Positions 1-11,013 of a DNA stretch of 30,000 nucleotides are shown piece after piece. Within the stretch, counting starts at the first letter, position 1. Each line of letters opens with the position of its first letter. The stretch is taken from positions 1 to 30,000 of the forward strand of contig JAHBMJ010000867.1 of the NCBI GenBank assembly GCA_018398765.1, in the 5' to 3' direction. This DNA comes from Chromera velia (taxonomy: Eukaryota; Sar; Chromeraceae). The notes below the pieces were generated by a model. That model searched no databases. It was not told where the DNA came from and saw only the letters and a program-made list of their open reading frames with translations. Position numbers and translations under genes: made by a program.

Positions 1-98
1 ACACACACATACACAGATACACACACATACACAGATACACACACACACACACGCATACACACACACACGCATACACACACACGCACACACGCACACAC

Positions 99-132
<34 letters not shown>
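1..132. repeat. (CA)n microsatellite
   Basis: This is an almost pure CA dinucleotide tract with scattered ACACAGAT, GCATAC and GCAC interruptions. It runs into the left edge of the window, so its full length is unknown. Confidence 0.95.
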
Positions 133-690
133 CGCCAGAGAGAATAAGAGGACCCACCCACCTGGTCCGAACTGCATCCATTCCTCTTTCTCCTCTTGCT
201 GGACTTCAGGAGAAAGGGCAGGTGCCCCCACCTCGCTTCCAGTACGAGCGGCGTCTTTTCCCTTACTGCCCCTCCTCTTTCTCTTGAACATCCACGTGTA
301 CGTCTGGCTGTGGAACCTCATGTGCATCCAACGCCTCACAACCTCTTGGCGCTCGACAGTCATTGTGTACGGATGATTTCGCACCTGCATCAGTTGAGGT
401 GGGGCGAGGAGAGGAGAGAAAGGAACGACGGAAGGTTTGCATCGGTTGTTACAGATTCGTGTCCTTTTGAATGAGGTCTCGCTGTCATGAAAAGCTAAAC
501 TTGCAAGAGAAAGACAAAGAGAAAGAGTCCCACCTTGCAGTGTGAAACAGAAGCGGGGCAGTGCTGAAGCGAGACACGAATGGACTTTCGGGATCACACG
601 AAAAACAGAGAAGAGAAACGACAGACAAGGTAGAACAGACAGAGAAAAAGAACAGCGCGAAACCTGAAAGATCAAATCCGACGTATGAAA
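133..690. other. Intergenic or 3' flank, no gene recognised
   Basis: The short open frames here have no recognisable domain and a composition typical of random reading. Positions 490-680 are purine-rich on the + strand and lie just past the stop codon of the minus-strand gene, so they may be its 3' untranslated region. I see no RNA gene. Confidence 0.5.
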
Positions 691-1677
691 TCAACCAAGG
701 GAAGGCTGAAGGGGACCACCGGTCGATAAACTGACTTCTCTAAAGAGCAGCCCTGCAACTACCAGTCCCGTCTCTCCTACTGTGCACGCGAGGTTGCTGT
801 CCTCAAAATTGGGATCAAAAGGGAGAAACATATCCCAAAACGTGAGTGCATCTTTCCTTTTCACCGTCGCTCGAGAGGGATCGACAAGAACTTGAAAGAG
901 CAACTGGACGTAGGACCTCTCGAGGCCCAGAGGCTGAGAAAACAGCGATGCGTAGTGAATCGACTGGGAGACTTTCCACCCCTTTGGTTCCTCTGAAGCC
1001 GTCCTCATGAGCTTCAGAGACGAATCCGAATCTCCCGAGACCCGCCCCCCCACGAATCTCACGTGCCGACGCACCAGCACCTCCCCTCCAGTGCCGACAA
1101 GAATCCGAGCCGGAAGAAGCAACCCGTTCCTCACTAACGAGTTTCGATTGTCAAACCGAGCGCCATCAAACGCTACATACCACCCTTTCGACTTTTCCAA
1201 ATCGCCTATTCGCATCCCCGCACGGGTCCACCCTGAGGGGACAAAGTACGGTTCCCCTCCCCGCATTATCTTCTTCTGTGTGTCTGAAGGAAACGTTTTG
1301 TCCCCAACAGGATCAAAAACGTCGGGGTCCAATACTAGCAGATCGGATTGCAGGAGATCCTGGTCAATCTCTGACTCTGTAGCGTCTTTGACTGTGGAAA
1401 TACGAACGGGAATGTCCGGTGAGAGAACACCGAAGCTTTTGTTGAACGCAGTGTGACAGAGTCTGGTCAACATGTCATGAAAACAGTTTCCCAGCAACGC
1501 ATTTGCTTTCAGCTGTTCCAGGATTCGACAGCTTTCACGGTTCAGGTTCAGTGCGAGGGTGCAGCTCATGCTCTGCCCCCACGAGCCCGAATCCCCCGAT
1601 TCCCCCGATCCGTTGGAGGATCTAGCCGAAGCACCACAAAAAGGATAGACCCCAGGGTCTGAGAAGGCTTCCTTCAT
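691..1677 (-). CDS. Hypothetical protein with possible degenerate PARP-like (HGT-type) domain
   Basis: This is an uninterrupted frame of 328 codons with ATG at 1677 and TGA at 691. The first 40 residues are Ser/Gly-rich. Residues about 148-195 contain PSGWTRAGMRIG, then GWYVAFDGARF, then LVRNGLLLPARI. Residues about 238-265 contain SQSIHYASLFSQPL followed by a hydrophobic strand. This order (PxGWxRxGLR, GWxVAxHGT, IxxxGLLxP, SIxYAS, a final strand) recalls a protist and animal protein family whose HGT core resembles that of PARP-type ADP-ribosyltransferases. Here the HGT position reads FDGA, so any transferase activity is doubtful. The family link is from memory of motif order, not a search. 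No membrane segment or signal peptide is visible. The neighbouring gene at 2384 is transcribed divergently. Extra 5' exons cannot be excluded. Confidence 0.7.
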   Translation of the reverse strand: MKEAFSDPGVYPFCGASARSSNGSGESGDSGSWGQSMSCTLALNLNRESCRILEQLKANALLGNCFHDMLTRLCHTAFNKSFGVLSPDIPVRISTVKDATESEIDQDLLQSDLLVLDPDVFDPVGDKTFPSDTQKKIMRGGEPYFVPSGWTRAGMRIGDLEKSKGWYVAFDGARFDNRNSLVRNGLLLPARILVGTGGEVLVRRHVRFVGGRVSGDSDSSLKLMRTASEEPKGWKVSQSIHYASLFSQPLGLERSYVQLLFQVLVDPSRATVKRKDALTFWDMFLPFDPNFEDSNLACTVGETGLVVAGLLFREVSLSTGGPLQPSLG

Positions 1678-2383
1678 CTCATGGACGCTGGGAAATTAAA
1701 TGCAAAAGCGAAAACCCGGAAAAAGAAAGGGAACAAGGCATGAAGCACCAAGCAGTAAGAAACAGCCCTCTTTTGGTGCACACAGTTCGGCACTTGAAGT
1801 TACAAGGAGCAACTGATTGGATCGACCCCTAAGCCATTTGACAGGATAGCTCGAAACCTTACGTCTCAATCTGGCATTGTTGGTAAAAATCGAATGTCCT
1901 CAACCTACCTACTCAACCTCCTCTGGAAATGGCGCTCACCAGCTAACACAGCTACTATATACTAAGACAAGCCTGGTCCAATGAAGGAAAGAGAGTGAAA
2001 GAGACAGACTGAAGCACACTGAAGCACACAAACCGCGCCACGGCTGGTCGGGATCTGCATGCCGCGACTCTTCGAGGCAGGCCCGCGATGGTGCATGGTC
2101 GGACCCCGGCCATGCATGCACTCACCGCGGACCGCATGCAGACATACGAACAGACTGAGAATCATTGAACACTGAAGGTTTTGAGAGACTCCGAACATCT
2201 CCAAACAGGAGAGGTCTTGCCAATCTCTGAGCGTTTCGAAGTCACAAACAGATTTTGCGTGTACTTCTGAGCGTGTCTCCGGACCAACTCCCCTCTTCGG
2301 TCAGTGGTCTCGGAAAAGTTTGTGCCCAATCGATCCACCGGGAGCAAGGGAAGCAACCCACCCGAGATCCCTCGCTCCTCGTC
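1678..2383. promoter_or_regulatory. Divergent promoter region with TGCATGC palindromes
   Basis: This 706-base gap separates two divergently read genes and should hold both promoters and 5' untranslated regions. TGCATGC occurs at 2056-2062, TGCATGCA at 2113-2120 and GCATGCA at 2134-2140, about 250-330 bases before the ATG at 2384. TGCATGCA is the known core site of an apicomplexan AP2 factor (AP2-EXP in Plasmodium). Its role here is inference. No TATA box is evident. Short minus-strand open frames at 1936-2204 overlap one another in different frames and look spurious. Confidence 0.45.
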
Positions 2384-3082
2384 ATGTTTCGAACTGCCCT
2401 TCGAAGGGCGGCTGCGGCTGCGAAGGTTCCTGAGGTGATTGCCTCATTTGGAACCGCAGACAAGCGTCTGAACTTCGTGTCGCATCCTGGAGTCATGGCC
2501 ATTGCCAAAATTCTCGAGCAAGACGGCCTCTGTAACTACAGGGCTGAGTTCACAGATGAGAATATCGCAGCGATTCGCGAGTTCGACCCTGACCTCGCAG
2601 ACAAAGCCCAACTGGCGATGGACAACAAATTGAAGATCAACATGGAAGAGTTGGAACACATAGATGACAAACTTTTTTTCGAGCAGGCAATGAAGGAGAA
2701 GGCCTTGCTTGAAAAGCTGGCTTCCGAAACCATGTCCATGCCAGCAGGAAAGTACGATCAACCCCCATCGATCAAGGACTACTTCCGTGCTGACCTTCCC
2801 CGTCGTCTTCGAAAGTATTTGAAGGACGATGTGGTGGAGCAGGTGCGGTACGCAGAGCCCTACTGGGGCCCGCCGTCCGAAGAGAAGAAGAAGGAGTTGA
2901 AGGAGAAATACGACCTGGACTATGACCAAGAGGTTGCCCGTATTGATTTTGAGAGGGACAACATCCGGGGTCCTGACAGAGGGCCTTTCGATGTCCTCCG
3001 TCCTGATGAGCCCCTTCCTGTTGCAGAAGGGGAGGAGAAGAAGCTTCCGAAGACGGAAGAGAAGCCCGCCCTCAAGGGGTAG
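2384..3082 (+). CDS. Conserved-looking mitochondrial protein, function unknown (232 aa)
   Basis: The open frame extends 5' to 2255, but I chose the internal ATG at 2384 because it opens with MFRTALRRAAAAAK, a typical arginine/alanine amphipathic mitochondrial presequence; the 43 codons before it look like untranslated sequence. The mature part is soluble, charged and mostly helical, with acidic helices (EELEHIDDKLFFEQ), then DYFRADLPRRLRKYLKDD, YAEPYWGPP, and a lysine/glutamate-rich tail with FERDNIRGPDRGPFD. No transmembrane segment, cofactor motif or catalytic signature is visible. Size, presequence and the short aromatic/proline motifs are what one expects of an accessory subunit of an alveolate respiratory complex or ATP synthase, but this is inference and I do not recognise the family. 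It is intronless and ends in TAG at 3082. Confidence 0.75.
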   Translation: MFRTALRRAAAAAKVPEVIASFGTADKRLNFVSHPGVMAIAKILEQDGLCNYRAEFTDENIAAIREFDPDLADKAQLAMDNKLKINMEELEHIDDKLFFEQAMKEKALLEKLASETMSMPAGKYDQPPSIKDYFRADLPRRLRKYLKDDVVEQVRYAEPYWGPPSEEKKKELKEKYDLDYDQEVARIDFERDNIRGPDRGPFDVLRPDEPLPVAEGEEKKLPKTEEKPALKG

Positions 3083-4560
3083 TGAGTGGGTGGGGTGATT
3101 TATGATGCATGAGTCTGTGCATGTGTGCTGATTGTTTGGTGGTTGTCTTTCTTTGCGTGTATTTTGTCGATGGGACCTGAGGGCAGGCTGTGATGTTAGT
3201 GCGTAAGCAGGTCTTGCTCGTCTGCCTCTCGTTGCATGTCAGGAAAGGAGGGAAGGCGGGGTGACAGGTTGCGGATTGGGTGTTGGCACATGGATTTCCT
3301 TTCCTCCTCGTGGCCCGTTGAGGGGGTCACACAAAAGCGGTGAGAGAACAGAATCGAGCAGGGATGGGTTGAGTGGAAGGGGGCAGGGTGGATGCGCATG
3401 GTGGGTCCGGTCAATACAGATGTGGGCAGGCAGAGGGGCAACCAAACAGCGAAGGAAAGAGACAGGATGCGCAGGCAGGCAGAGAGACGGAGAGGCTGGC
3501 AGCAGAAAACGGTTGAAGTCAGGCAATCAGGGAGGCGGATAGACAAAGGGACAGGAGAGAGGAGTGGCTTCTTCTGTTCTCTCGGGGGTTTTGAAGCCAG
3601 CAGTGACGCGGTCAGCAGAAGACAGGCGTAGCTGCTTTTGCTTTGTTTCTCGCAGTGAAGAGAAAGTCGAAGAGGGGCTGGGACAGTAATAAGAGAAGTG
3701 GTCTTGGTTCTTTCTGGAAGTTTTTGAATCTGAAGAACTGAGTGCACGAGAGACGTGAACTTCCTTGTATTTTTTCTTGCCTTCCTTCCTCCCCCCCTTT
3801 CTCCCTTCCGTTCCCCTCGACAGAAGGAGGTGCATTCAAAGCGAAGGCTTTCTCTTTCGCTTTCTTCTGCACTTTCTTTCTTTCCATCTGCCCAACGTTG
3901 CCGAAAGATGGCACCGGAAGACAGTCAAGATCAGTGGCCGGGAGGAGACCAGATTTTCTGTGCCTTTTGAGAAGTGAAAAAGAAAGGAATAACCGGGAAC
4001 AGGGTGGGTGCAGGATCGACCCGAAAAGAAAGAAATTCCCTCCTCCCTCCCTTCCTTGCTTACTCGCTCCTTCAATTTCCAGAGCCAAAGAGCCAGGGAG
4101 TGTGCTGAAAGAAAATCGATTCTGCCTTATTTCACCTCTTTCTTTTCCTGAATCATATCTATCTCTTCCTTTTCCTGACTCATGCTTGCTTTTCTTCCCT
4201 GTCCTTCCGTTGTGTGCCTATCCTCCTGCCTGACTGTCGCCTCTTTGTCATTCTCTCTCGCGCCACTGAAAACATTGATTCTTCCTGCCTTCTGGTCGCT
4301 CAAGTCCACGTGAAACCATTCCCTCCCTCTTCGCTTTTTCAGCTTCCTGCCTGGCCCACTTTTTCAGTGCCCAGCTGGGTGGATCAGAAACCTGAACGTT
4401 GGCAAGAATCTCTGCCTGCAGTCCGTCTGCTCTTCCAACCAACCTGATTGCAATTCGGTATACGGTGCCTGCCCTCTCAATTAGATGACACTCGCATGGG
4501 CTCTTCATATGCCCCTCCTTTTGGGTCCTTCATCAACTTTTTCTCGCGCTCGATTGTCAC
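3083..4560. other. Intergenic region with purine-to-pyrimidine strand switch
   Basis: I find no convincing gene. The + strand is purine-rich from about 3240 to 3720, then becomes pyrimidine-rich from about 3770 to 4450, with runs such as CTTCCTTCCTCCCCCCCTTT. Several open frames of 70-180 codons lie here on both strands, but they are low-complexity Ser/Pro/Leu or Arg/Glu/Lys translations of the biased composition. Part is probably the 3' untranslated region of the preceding gene. Confidence 0.5.
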
Positions 4561-4952
4561 GACGATTGATTCAAGACTAATTTCAAATTGAATCAATCAA
4601 CTTGTACATGCAAGTCTGTTATTCAATGGTCTATAACAAATTGTATATTTAGCTATACAGTTTTTCTTCTTTGTATTGAAATCATAATCTAGATCATAAT
4701 GATCAAAAACTTAAAAGTTAAAATTGATTAGTCCTATTTATAAACGCTTGTGGACCATAATGATTTGTATATTAAATGCATTATTTTTTGGTGATCGATG
4801 TTAGTGATATTTGAAATATTAGGATGAGGATTTATGTTCCGGTTTCGTTTACGGTCCACTGCCAGGGGTAGGCCTGATGATCGAGGTTTTTGTTATACAT
4901 AGGGATAGGCTTAGCAGTACCTGGGTTGCAATGGCTTACACCATTTGCTTGA
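4561..4952. other. AT-rich spacer, no gene seen
   Basis: Composition changes abruptly to AT-rich near 4560. Short repeated words such as ATTGATTCAA and CAAATTGAATCAATCAA occur, but there is no open frame of interest. It precedes the inverted-repeat element and may be older repeat remains. Confidence 0.45.
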
Positions 4953-6380
4953 CCCTAAAGAATTGCTAGTGGAACTGCTAGTAAACTTACCATTTTGGGT
5001 GCCTAGGTAGCAGTTTTGCTGGCGGTTTTCAAAATTGCTAGTAGGGTCGATCTCGTGATCTATATGGAGTATAAGGCTAAAAATTGGTGTGCAACGCAAA
5101 CTAAACGTTAGAAGATAAGAACACTACTTTATAAAGCTTCTTTTACTGTTTCCCCCCCTCTAATACAAAACCGCTAGTTAGCCCAAAAACCGTTGGTAAC
5201 GGAAAATTTTTGCTAGTTGACTAGCGCCCTGCAAAGACCTAGGAATTTAGACAGGAATTTAGAGGAATTTAAACAGGAATTTAGAGGAATTTAGAGAAGA
5301 ATCTAAAAGAATTTTGCATACCGGGGGCGAGTAGAGTGCTTTTTGCCCCCCTTTCTACATAGGAGACCAGCGCTTTTCCGTAAAAAACTCGTTTTCCACA
5401 AAAAACCGCCTGTCTGCTCGCAGTCTTCGTTTGCCCTCCCTGTGTATTTTCAGCCTGCTTCCTGTAAAAGCCCTGCTTTGCTCTAGAGTGGCCGACTGGT
5501 GGTGCTCGCTCTCGCAAACCATGTACACCGTTCCCGCTGTAATGCTGCGTGCCTGGAAAGGAAACAGTTATCCAGAGTTTTCGAGAGCCTCCTTACGGCT
5601 GCTTCGTTGGGCTGGTCTGGATTTTGTCTGTTCGTTGGAGGTGGGAGTGCCGCAACACCCTGGCATCAACGGGTAGCAGCGACAGAGAGTTCAAGGCACC
5701 GGCTCTCTCTTCTTTAAGGGCAAAGCTAGACATACAGTTACGGAAGAGGTCTGCATGCGGCAGGTGGGGGCTATCGCTTCTTCACATTTCCCTCCTCCTA
5801 GCCCTCCTCTTGCCAAGCTCACCCCCCTTCAACAAGCTTTTCCCTCCTCTTATCGTATGTCTGTGTTTCTTTTTTACAACAAATCTGCCTCTGGTCTTTA
5901 CTCCTTTTCCGCCCTCCCTCGATCTGCTCTCACAGTAACCGACGGCTCTCTGTTCGGTTTCTTACGTCTACTCTCATTTAACCCACAAAGCAAAAGCAGT
6001 GCTCTGTCTATTGAATGTAGCGACCACAAACTCTGTGTACATAATTCTTATATTCGGTGTGTTGATGACTTCATGCATAGACTTTCTTCATGTGCCAAGT
6101 AGCTGGATGAAAGAGAATTCTTGCACTGCCTGGCTGAGCTGGAATTCATTAATTCAAATGATTGTAACTGTCCACTCCCCGGTGCAAGTATATCTGAACT
6201 TTTCATCCGTAATGTCATTCGATCGCTTTTACGCTCGCATCCGGTCTGTTTCTTTAATGTCTGTCTCCCTGTTCTAGAAAATGATTAACTGATCAACTCT
6301 ATCGGCGACTTAACAAACAATAACCATGCATGTATGTGCTGCTCAGGAGCTTAGCGCTCCAACTGGGGTTAGGCATCCTC

Positions 6381-6409
6381 TAACTAACTAACTAACTAAC
6401 TAACTAACT
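6381..6409. repeat. (TAAC)n microsatellite
   Basis: There are seven tandem copies of TAAC, immediately left of the 6411-6706 fold-back. Seeding or expansion at the element junction is possible. Confidence 0.9.
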
Positions 6410-6410
6410 G

Positions 6411-6706
6411 GTAAGGAGTTAGAAGCTGAAACTTTGTGTAAGATTCGGAAGACGTTGTAACGATAGAAAAAGAACTATGAAACAGATTCTTTATATTATT
6501 TTTAGAAACATAGGCTGCCATTCAAATTTTATAAGTTTTATACCGTTTTTCTTACTATTCAAAACCGTTAAAAAATGGCCCCAAAATCAAAAAATTTGTA
6601 TAATAGCCTATGTTTCTAGAAATGATATAAAAAATCTGTTCTATAGTTCTTTTTCTATCGTTACAACGTCTTCTTACACAAAGTTTCAGCTTCTAACTCC
6701 TTACAA
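6411..6706. repeat. Near-perfect fold-back (MITE-like) element, about 296 bp
   Basis: The left arm begins GTAAGGAGTTAGAAGCTGAA at 6411, and the right arm ends with its exact complement at 6706. Arms of about 120-130 bases match with a few substitutions and one six-base difference (ATTCGG present only in the left arm, near 6443). The stem covers AACGATAGAAAAAGAACTAT and TTTCTAGAAACATAGGCT, leaving a small AT-rich loop centred near 6560. It has no coding capacity. It lies inside the larger inverted-repeat element. Confidence 0.85.
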
Positions 6707-7025
6707 ATTATGAAAACGAGTTTTTTGCGGAAATACGCCGCTTTAGGGGGGCAAAAAGCACCCCACTCACCCCCGGCATGCGTTAGAGCTCTAAATTCCT
6801 AAACTTTGAAGGTTAATTTCTTATGAACTAGAATGAATTAGAACTTGATATTAACGGTGCTTATAGACGTATATTAGTTCTATAAGCATCACTAATATTA
6901 AGTTCTAACTCATCACAGTATACAAAAAATCAGCCTCCAAAATTTGCTAAATTTAAATTCTTATAAATTCCTGTCTTTAAATTCCTTTAGATTCCTAGCT
7001 AAATTCTTATAGGTCTTTGCAGGGC

Positions 7026-7563
7026 GGTTTTGGCAAAACCGCCGGTAGCGGTTTTGAAATGGCCGGTAGCGGTTTTGCAAACTGCTAGTAGGGTCGAATC
7101 TCCGGTCGATCTCGCGATCCATATGGCGTATGAGGCTGAAAATTGGTGTAAAAAGAGTTCTTAAGCAGTCTTTTACTAAATATTAACTCTTTTTACTTAA
7201 AAATAACTTGAACAATCGCTAGACAAAACCGCTAGTTGGGTGACTAGTGGAAATGTTTTGGCAAGTGACAGAAATTTCATTCATAAATTTCCGCTACTTG
7301 CCAAAATATTTCCGCCATTGACCCAACCGGCGGTTTTGTCTAGCAAGTGTTTAAGTTGTTTTTAAGTCATAAGAGTTAGTGTTTAGTAAAACAATGCTTA
7401 AGCGCTCTTTCTACACCAATTTTCAGCTTCATACTCTATATGGATCACGAGATTGACCTACTAGCAATTTATAAAGCTGCTACCGGCCATTCCAAAACCG
7501 CTAGTAAAAATGACAAGTAACTGGCAATTCTACTAGCAGTTTTACTGGCAATTCTTTAGGGGG
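7026..7563. repeat. Second fold-back: two inverted copies of block A
   Basis: The forward copy (about 7026-7265) and inverted copy (about 7280-7563) share the regions around CGATCCATATGG, TGAAAATTGGTGTA and CTAGACAAAACCGC. The centre near 7250-7310 is itself palindromic (GAAATGTTTTGGCAAGTGAC against CTTGCCAAAATATTTCCGC). The arms are about 75-85 percent alike by eye, more diverged than those at 6411-6706. It could be an independent insertion or the rearranged right end of the larger element. Confidence 0.7.
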
Positions 7564-8056
7564 TGACAATGTTTTAGAAAAAGACTTAGAGAATTCAAAG
7601 AAAACGAAATTAAAGGAAATTCAAGAATTCATGCAGAGATGATAAAGAGTCAAAAAGAATATGAGTTGTTTTAATTCTAATATACAATAGTACAGTTCAA
7701 GCAGGGGACTGAGCAGGGCAAACAAAATAGAATAGGAAGGCTTACTATTATAAAAGTAAGTAAAAGTAAGACATCGTTCTAGATTATTATTATTTGAGAA
7801 TAAATAACGACCCTGGTAGGCGCCGGTGCTCATGAGTGTATGGTGAAGTATGGTGCAGAAGTAGTGAGTTATAGTGAGTGTTTAAATTTTTAGAATAAAA
7901 AGAGAATTCAAGTTACTCACAGTTTCCTCTTTGGATGACTTTGGATGTGAGTTGTTGATCGCTTGACTTTTCCGTGCATGACTGTCCTTCCGGCCCTAAA
8001 AGCACGGGCGCACGAGCGATCCCTTAAATTCTGTTTAAAAAGTGTTTCCTTTTTTT
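7564..8056. other. AT-rich spacer, no gene seen
   Basis: This is AT-rich sequence between the mobile element and the promoter cluster at 8057. The only open frames are short (about 60-70 codons) and without recognisable domains. GAATTCAAG-type words recur at 7591, 7621 and 7905. Confidence 0.45.
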
Positions 8057-8125
8057 TGCATGCATGCGTTTCAGATCGATGGTACGTACATGCATGCATG
8101 GATTAAACCTCAATCTGCATGCATG
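8057..8125. promoter_or_regulatory. Cluster of three TGCATGCATG palindromes
   Basis: TGCATGCATGC lies at 8057-8067, TGCATGCATG at 8091-8100 and again at 8116-8125. The cluster sits 170-240 bases before the proposed ATG at 8298, where a promoter would be expected. The same word is the core site of a Plasmodium AP2 factor; a role in this organism is inference. Confidence 0.5.
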
Positions 8126-8297
8126 AACGCGCATCATAAACCGACCATGCAAACATTGTCCTTAAAAGCTTGACACCAAGTCCAGCCGCCTGTCCGTTGG
8201 GCCACTGAAGATGCAACAGAATCGTCGATTGATGAGCTTCATAACAAACTTTGAAAGGCATCCAAAATATAAGTGACCTCTGACAACTTGCTGACTG

Positions 8298-10925
8298 ATG
8301 TCGGGTGTGTTGAACGAGACCGAGCTGCTGGATCTGCTCGGGAGCTCTCCAGACATTTCCGGAGGTCAGTATGTGGTGAATGTGGGCTGGAGTCGTTGGT
8401 TCGCTCGTCTACTCTGCGGTCACAACAATGCTGTTTCTTGGTGTTGCATGCATGTATCTGCAAGATGATCACAGGCCAAAAGACCTACAAGCTGTCTCCC
8501 TTTCTCCAGCCCGACAGCTCCTGTTGACGTCATTTCTGCCCTCCTTTCCAAGAATTCGTCTAGTTTTTTCTTTGACCACCAACTTGCGCCATACATCCAC
8601 ACGTGTCTATGCTTGCCTATAGTCGCTCAAGAAGGGGTTCAATCGTTCTCACTTTCACGTTGTGTCGCTTGGACTTTCAGTCATTGAAGACGAGTATAGT
8701 CTTTGCCACAGTCTTCTTTTCTGACTTGACTTTTTTTTGGTTGCCTTGCTTCTGTACCTTTCTCTCTGTGCCTGACAGCTCATGTTCCTCCCACCCATTC
8801 ATTTGTGGTGGTGTCTGGTGGGTGTCTATTTGTGGGTTCCCTGAGCAAGGCATGACCATAGATACATCCATGTGTTTGTTGTTTCTGCCCTTCTGCGTAT
8901 CGCCACCTTTTCTCCTCTTTATGATTCATTTTATCAGATGAAAACTTTCCGGAACTGAACGACGAAGAACTCGCATCCCTCCTGGGGGAGAAATCTGAGA
9001 GCGACAAGGCAAAGGAAAAACTGCCTCCACCCGCAAAAGCCCCTGAGAAACCTCTTGATGTTGCAAAAACAGAAGAAAAGGCGAAACCGAAAGCCACAGA
9101 CCCACTGCCCCAATCTACGGAGAAAGACAGTGGAGACGAGACCAAGAAGGAGGGTTCAAAAGACGCCCCACTGCCCACCGCCACTCCGCCACCTGTACGT
9201 GCACCAGTCGCTGCTGATGCCGCCGAAGACACACCTCCAAAGAAAGGAGACAATGCAAGCGAACCCCAAGACCAAAACGAACCCCCAGTCGGACTCGAAG
9301 AAGCAGCAGGGGATCAAGAAGAGAGCGTGAGGAGTTCAGAGGAGGCCTCTGCCCCAGCCTCACAGAGAGCAAGCCACCCTCCAGACACATCCACGCCCCC
9401 CGAGCCCATCGTCCCTTCCCATCCGGGTCCCGCTCCGTCTGCAGCTCTTACTCCCTCCGCAGACAAGAGAGAAGAAGAGGAAGAGGCCAGAGACAAACCT
9501 CAATCCTCCCATTCGTCTTCTAACAAAGACAATACCCTGTCAGATAGACCCTCAGAGATCCCGGTAAAGTCGGAAACACGTGAGAGAGCAGAGAACCTGT
9601 CTGACAGTATTCGAAACAGTGAAGCCAGGCAAGAGGCGAGTAAGAAAGAAGAACCACTTTCTAAGACCTCGGGAGCTCCTAGTTCTTCCTCCCCTCTCCC
9701 TTCAGGCTCCCCGCGTGCGTCAATGCAGACAGCTCAGGAAGAGTCGCTCACATTGCGCACAGACGGGGAAGGAGAAGACGGCGAGATGCAACTTCACTCT
9801 GCCAGATCTCAAGACTTCCACTCCCCCCTGGCCCCCCCTGCTGCTGCTGCCACTCTGGGATTGAGGGGATCTACCCAGAGTCCCCGTCACCTTTCTCCCA
9901 GGGATGCGCTCCCGCCCCCATCTCAGGGACAGGAGAGAGAGAGACACGCAGAGGCACTGCGCATGAGCAGCGGGGGCAGTTTCGAGACGCCTCAACAGGT
10001 CTCGAGTCGGACTAACAAGTCTGACACTTCGTTACCGTACCAGACAGCCACAGTAGAGGCGGACAGAGGGGCAAAAGGCACTCGAGACAGGGAGAAAGAG
10101 AAAGAGAGGAATAAAACTTCCCCCCTGTCTGGTGAGGATACCGCAGGGTTGCTTGACCTTGCAGCCCCAGGAGGAGACTCTTCTCTCCACTCTCTGGTGA
10201 AGGCATTGATCCGGGCTTCCTCCTTTTCTTCTTTGTTGGGGGCGGCAAAAATAGGGGGCAAGGGGGGGGGAAGAAATCAGGCAATTGAGGAGCAGAGTGA
10301 GTGGAATGTTCTGCGTCGGGCGGTTGAGAAAGTGGTCGTGTGCAGAGGGGAGGAAGCAAGTCAGCGGAAAAGAAGGGCAGAAGAACTCGAAAAGGCACTG
10401 GGCGAATTCTCCAAAAAGAGGGGAGATAGAGGGAGCGGAAAGGTGGGTGACTTGGTGCACATCTGTCAAAGGTGATGAGAAGGACAAACTTGAGATTGAA
10501 TTTTTATGGATGACTGTCCGTTCAACGAACTGTCTTGCTAGTATCACAAATTGATCTTGGTCGGGTCTTATTGCACAAATCAGTATGCATGCTCGCCTGT
10601 CGGCATGTTTGCCTCTCTTGTTGCTCGTTTTGCTATTTGAGCCCTCTGCCCAGCTCTGTGCCCGAAAGCTTTTGGTTGCCTCCTTTCTGCCTGCTACTGT
10701 CCACGTGCGCGCGTGTGGTTTTGCGTGCGGGCAGTGAGTGTCCTGGTCGTTGATTCTTTGCTTGTTGTCATTTTCTTTCAAATTCACTTTGTCCTTTCAT
10801 TTCATTTGCATGCCTCTGGTCTCATTTGTTTATTTCGTTTGCTGCAGAGGGAAGAAAGGTGGGGTCTCTGCGCACTGTTGCTTGTTTCTGCAGTCGCGGT
10901 CAGTCAGTCTCCTGCCTGGACGTCA

Positions 10926-10971
<46 letters not shown>

Positions 10972-10973
10972 TC

Positions 10974-11013
<40 letters not shown>

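Larger units (their letters stand above)
4953..7563. mobile_element. Composite inverted-repeat (fold-back) element, no transposase seen
   Basis: The ends are inverted copies: CCCTAAAGAATTGCTAGT at 4953-4970 matches the complement of ACTGGCAATTCTTTAGGG near 7544-7561. Block A (4953-5225) and block B (5226-about 5410) on the left recur inverted on the right: B as about 6712-7025 (sharing CGCCCTGCAAAGACCT and GCTTTTTGCCCCCCT) and A as about 7280-7563 (sharing the segment around GATCTCGTGATC and AAATTGGTGT). A further forward copy of A lies at about 7026-7265. The interior, about 5410-6380, is GC-richer and shows only open frames without recognisable domains (for example 5755-6102). No transposase motif or clear target-site duplication was found, so this looks non-autonomous, possibly with captured host DNA inside. 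Confidence 0.65.

Noticed and set aside
3196-4233. Long overlapping open frames on both strands (up to 183 codons)
   Set aside because: They are low-complexity Ser/Pro/Leu or Arg/Lys/Glu translations of purine/pyrimidine-biased DNA, overlap in several frames and show no domain.
7081-7110. GGTCGAATC-like word resembling a tRNA T-loop
   Set aside because: It recurs in the block A copies of the mobile element, and no acceptor stem or anticodon arm could be paired around it.
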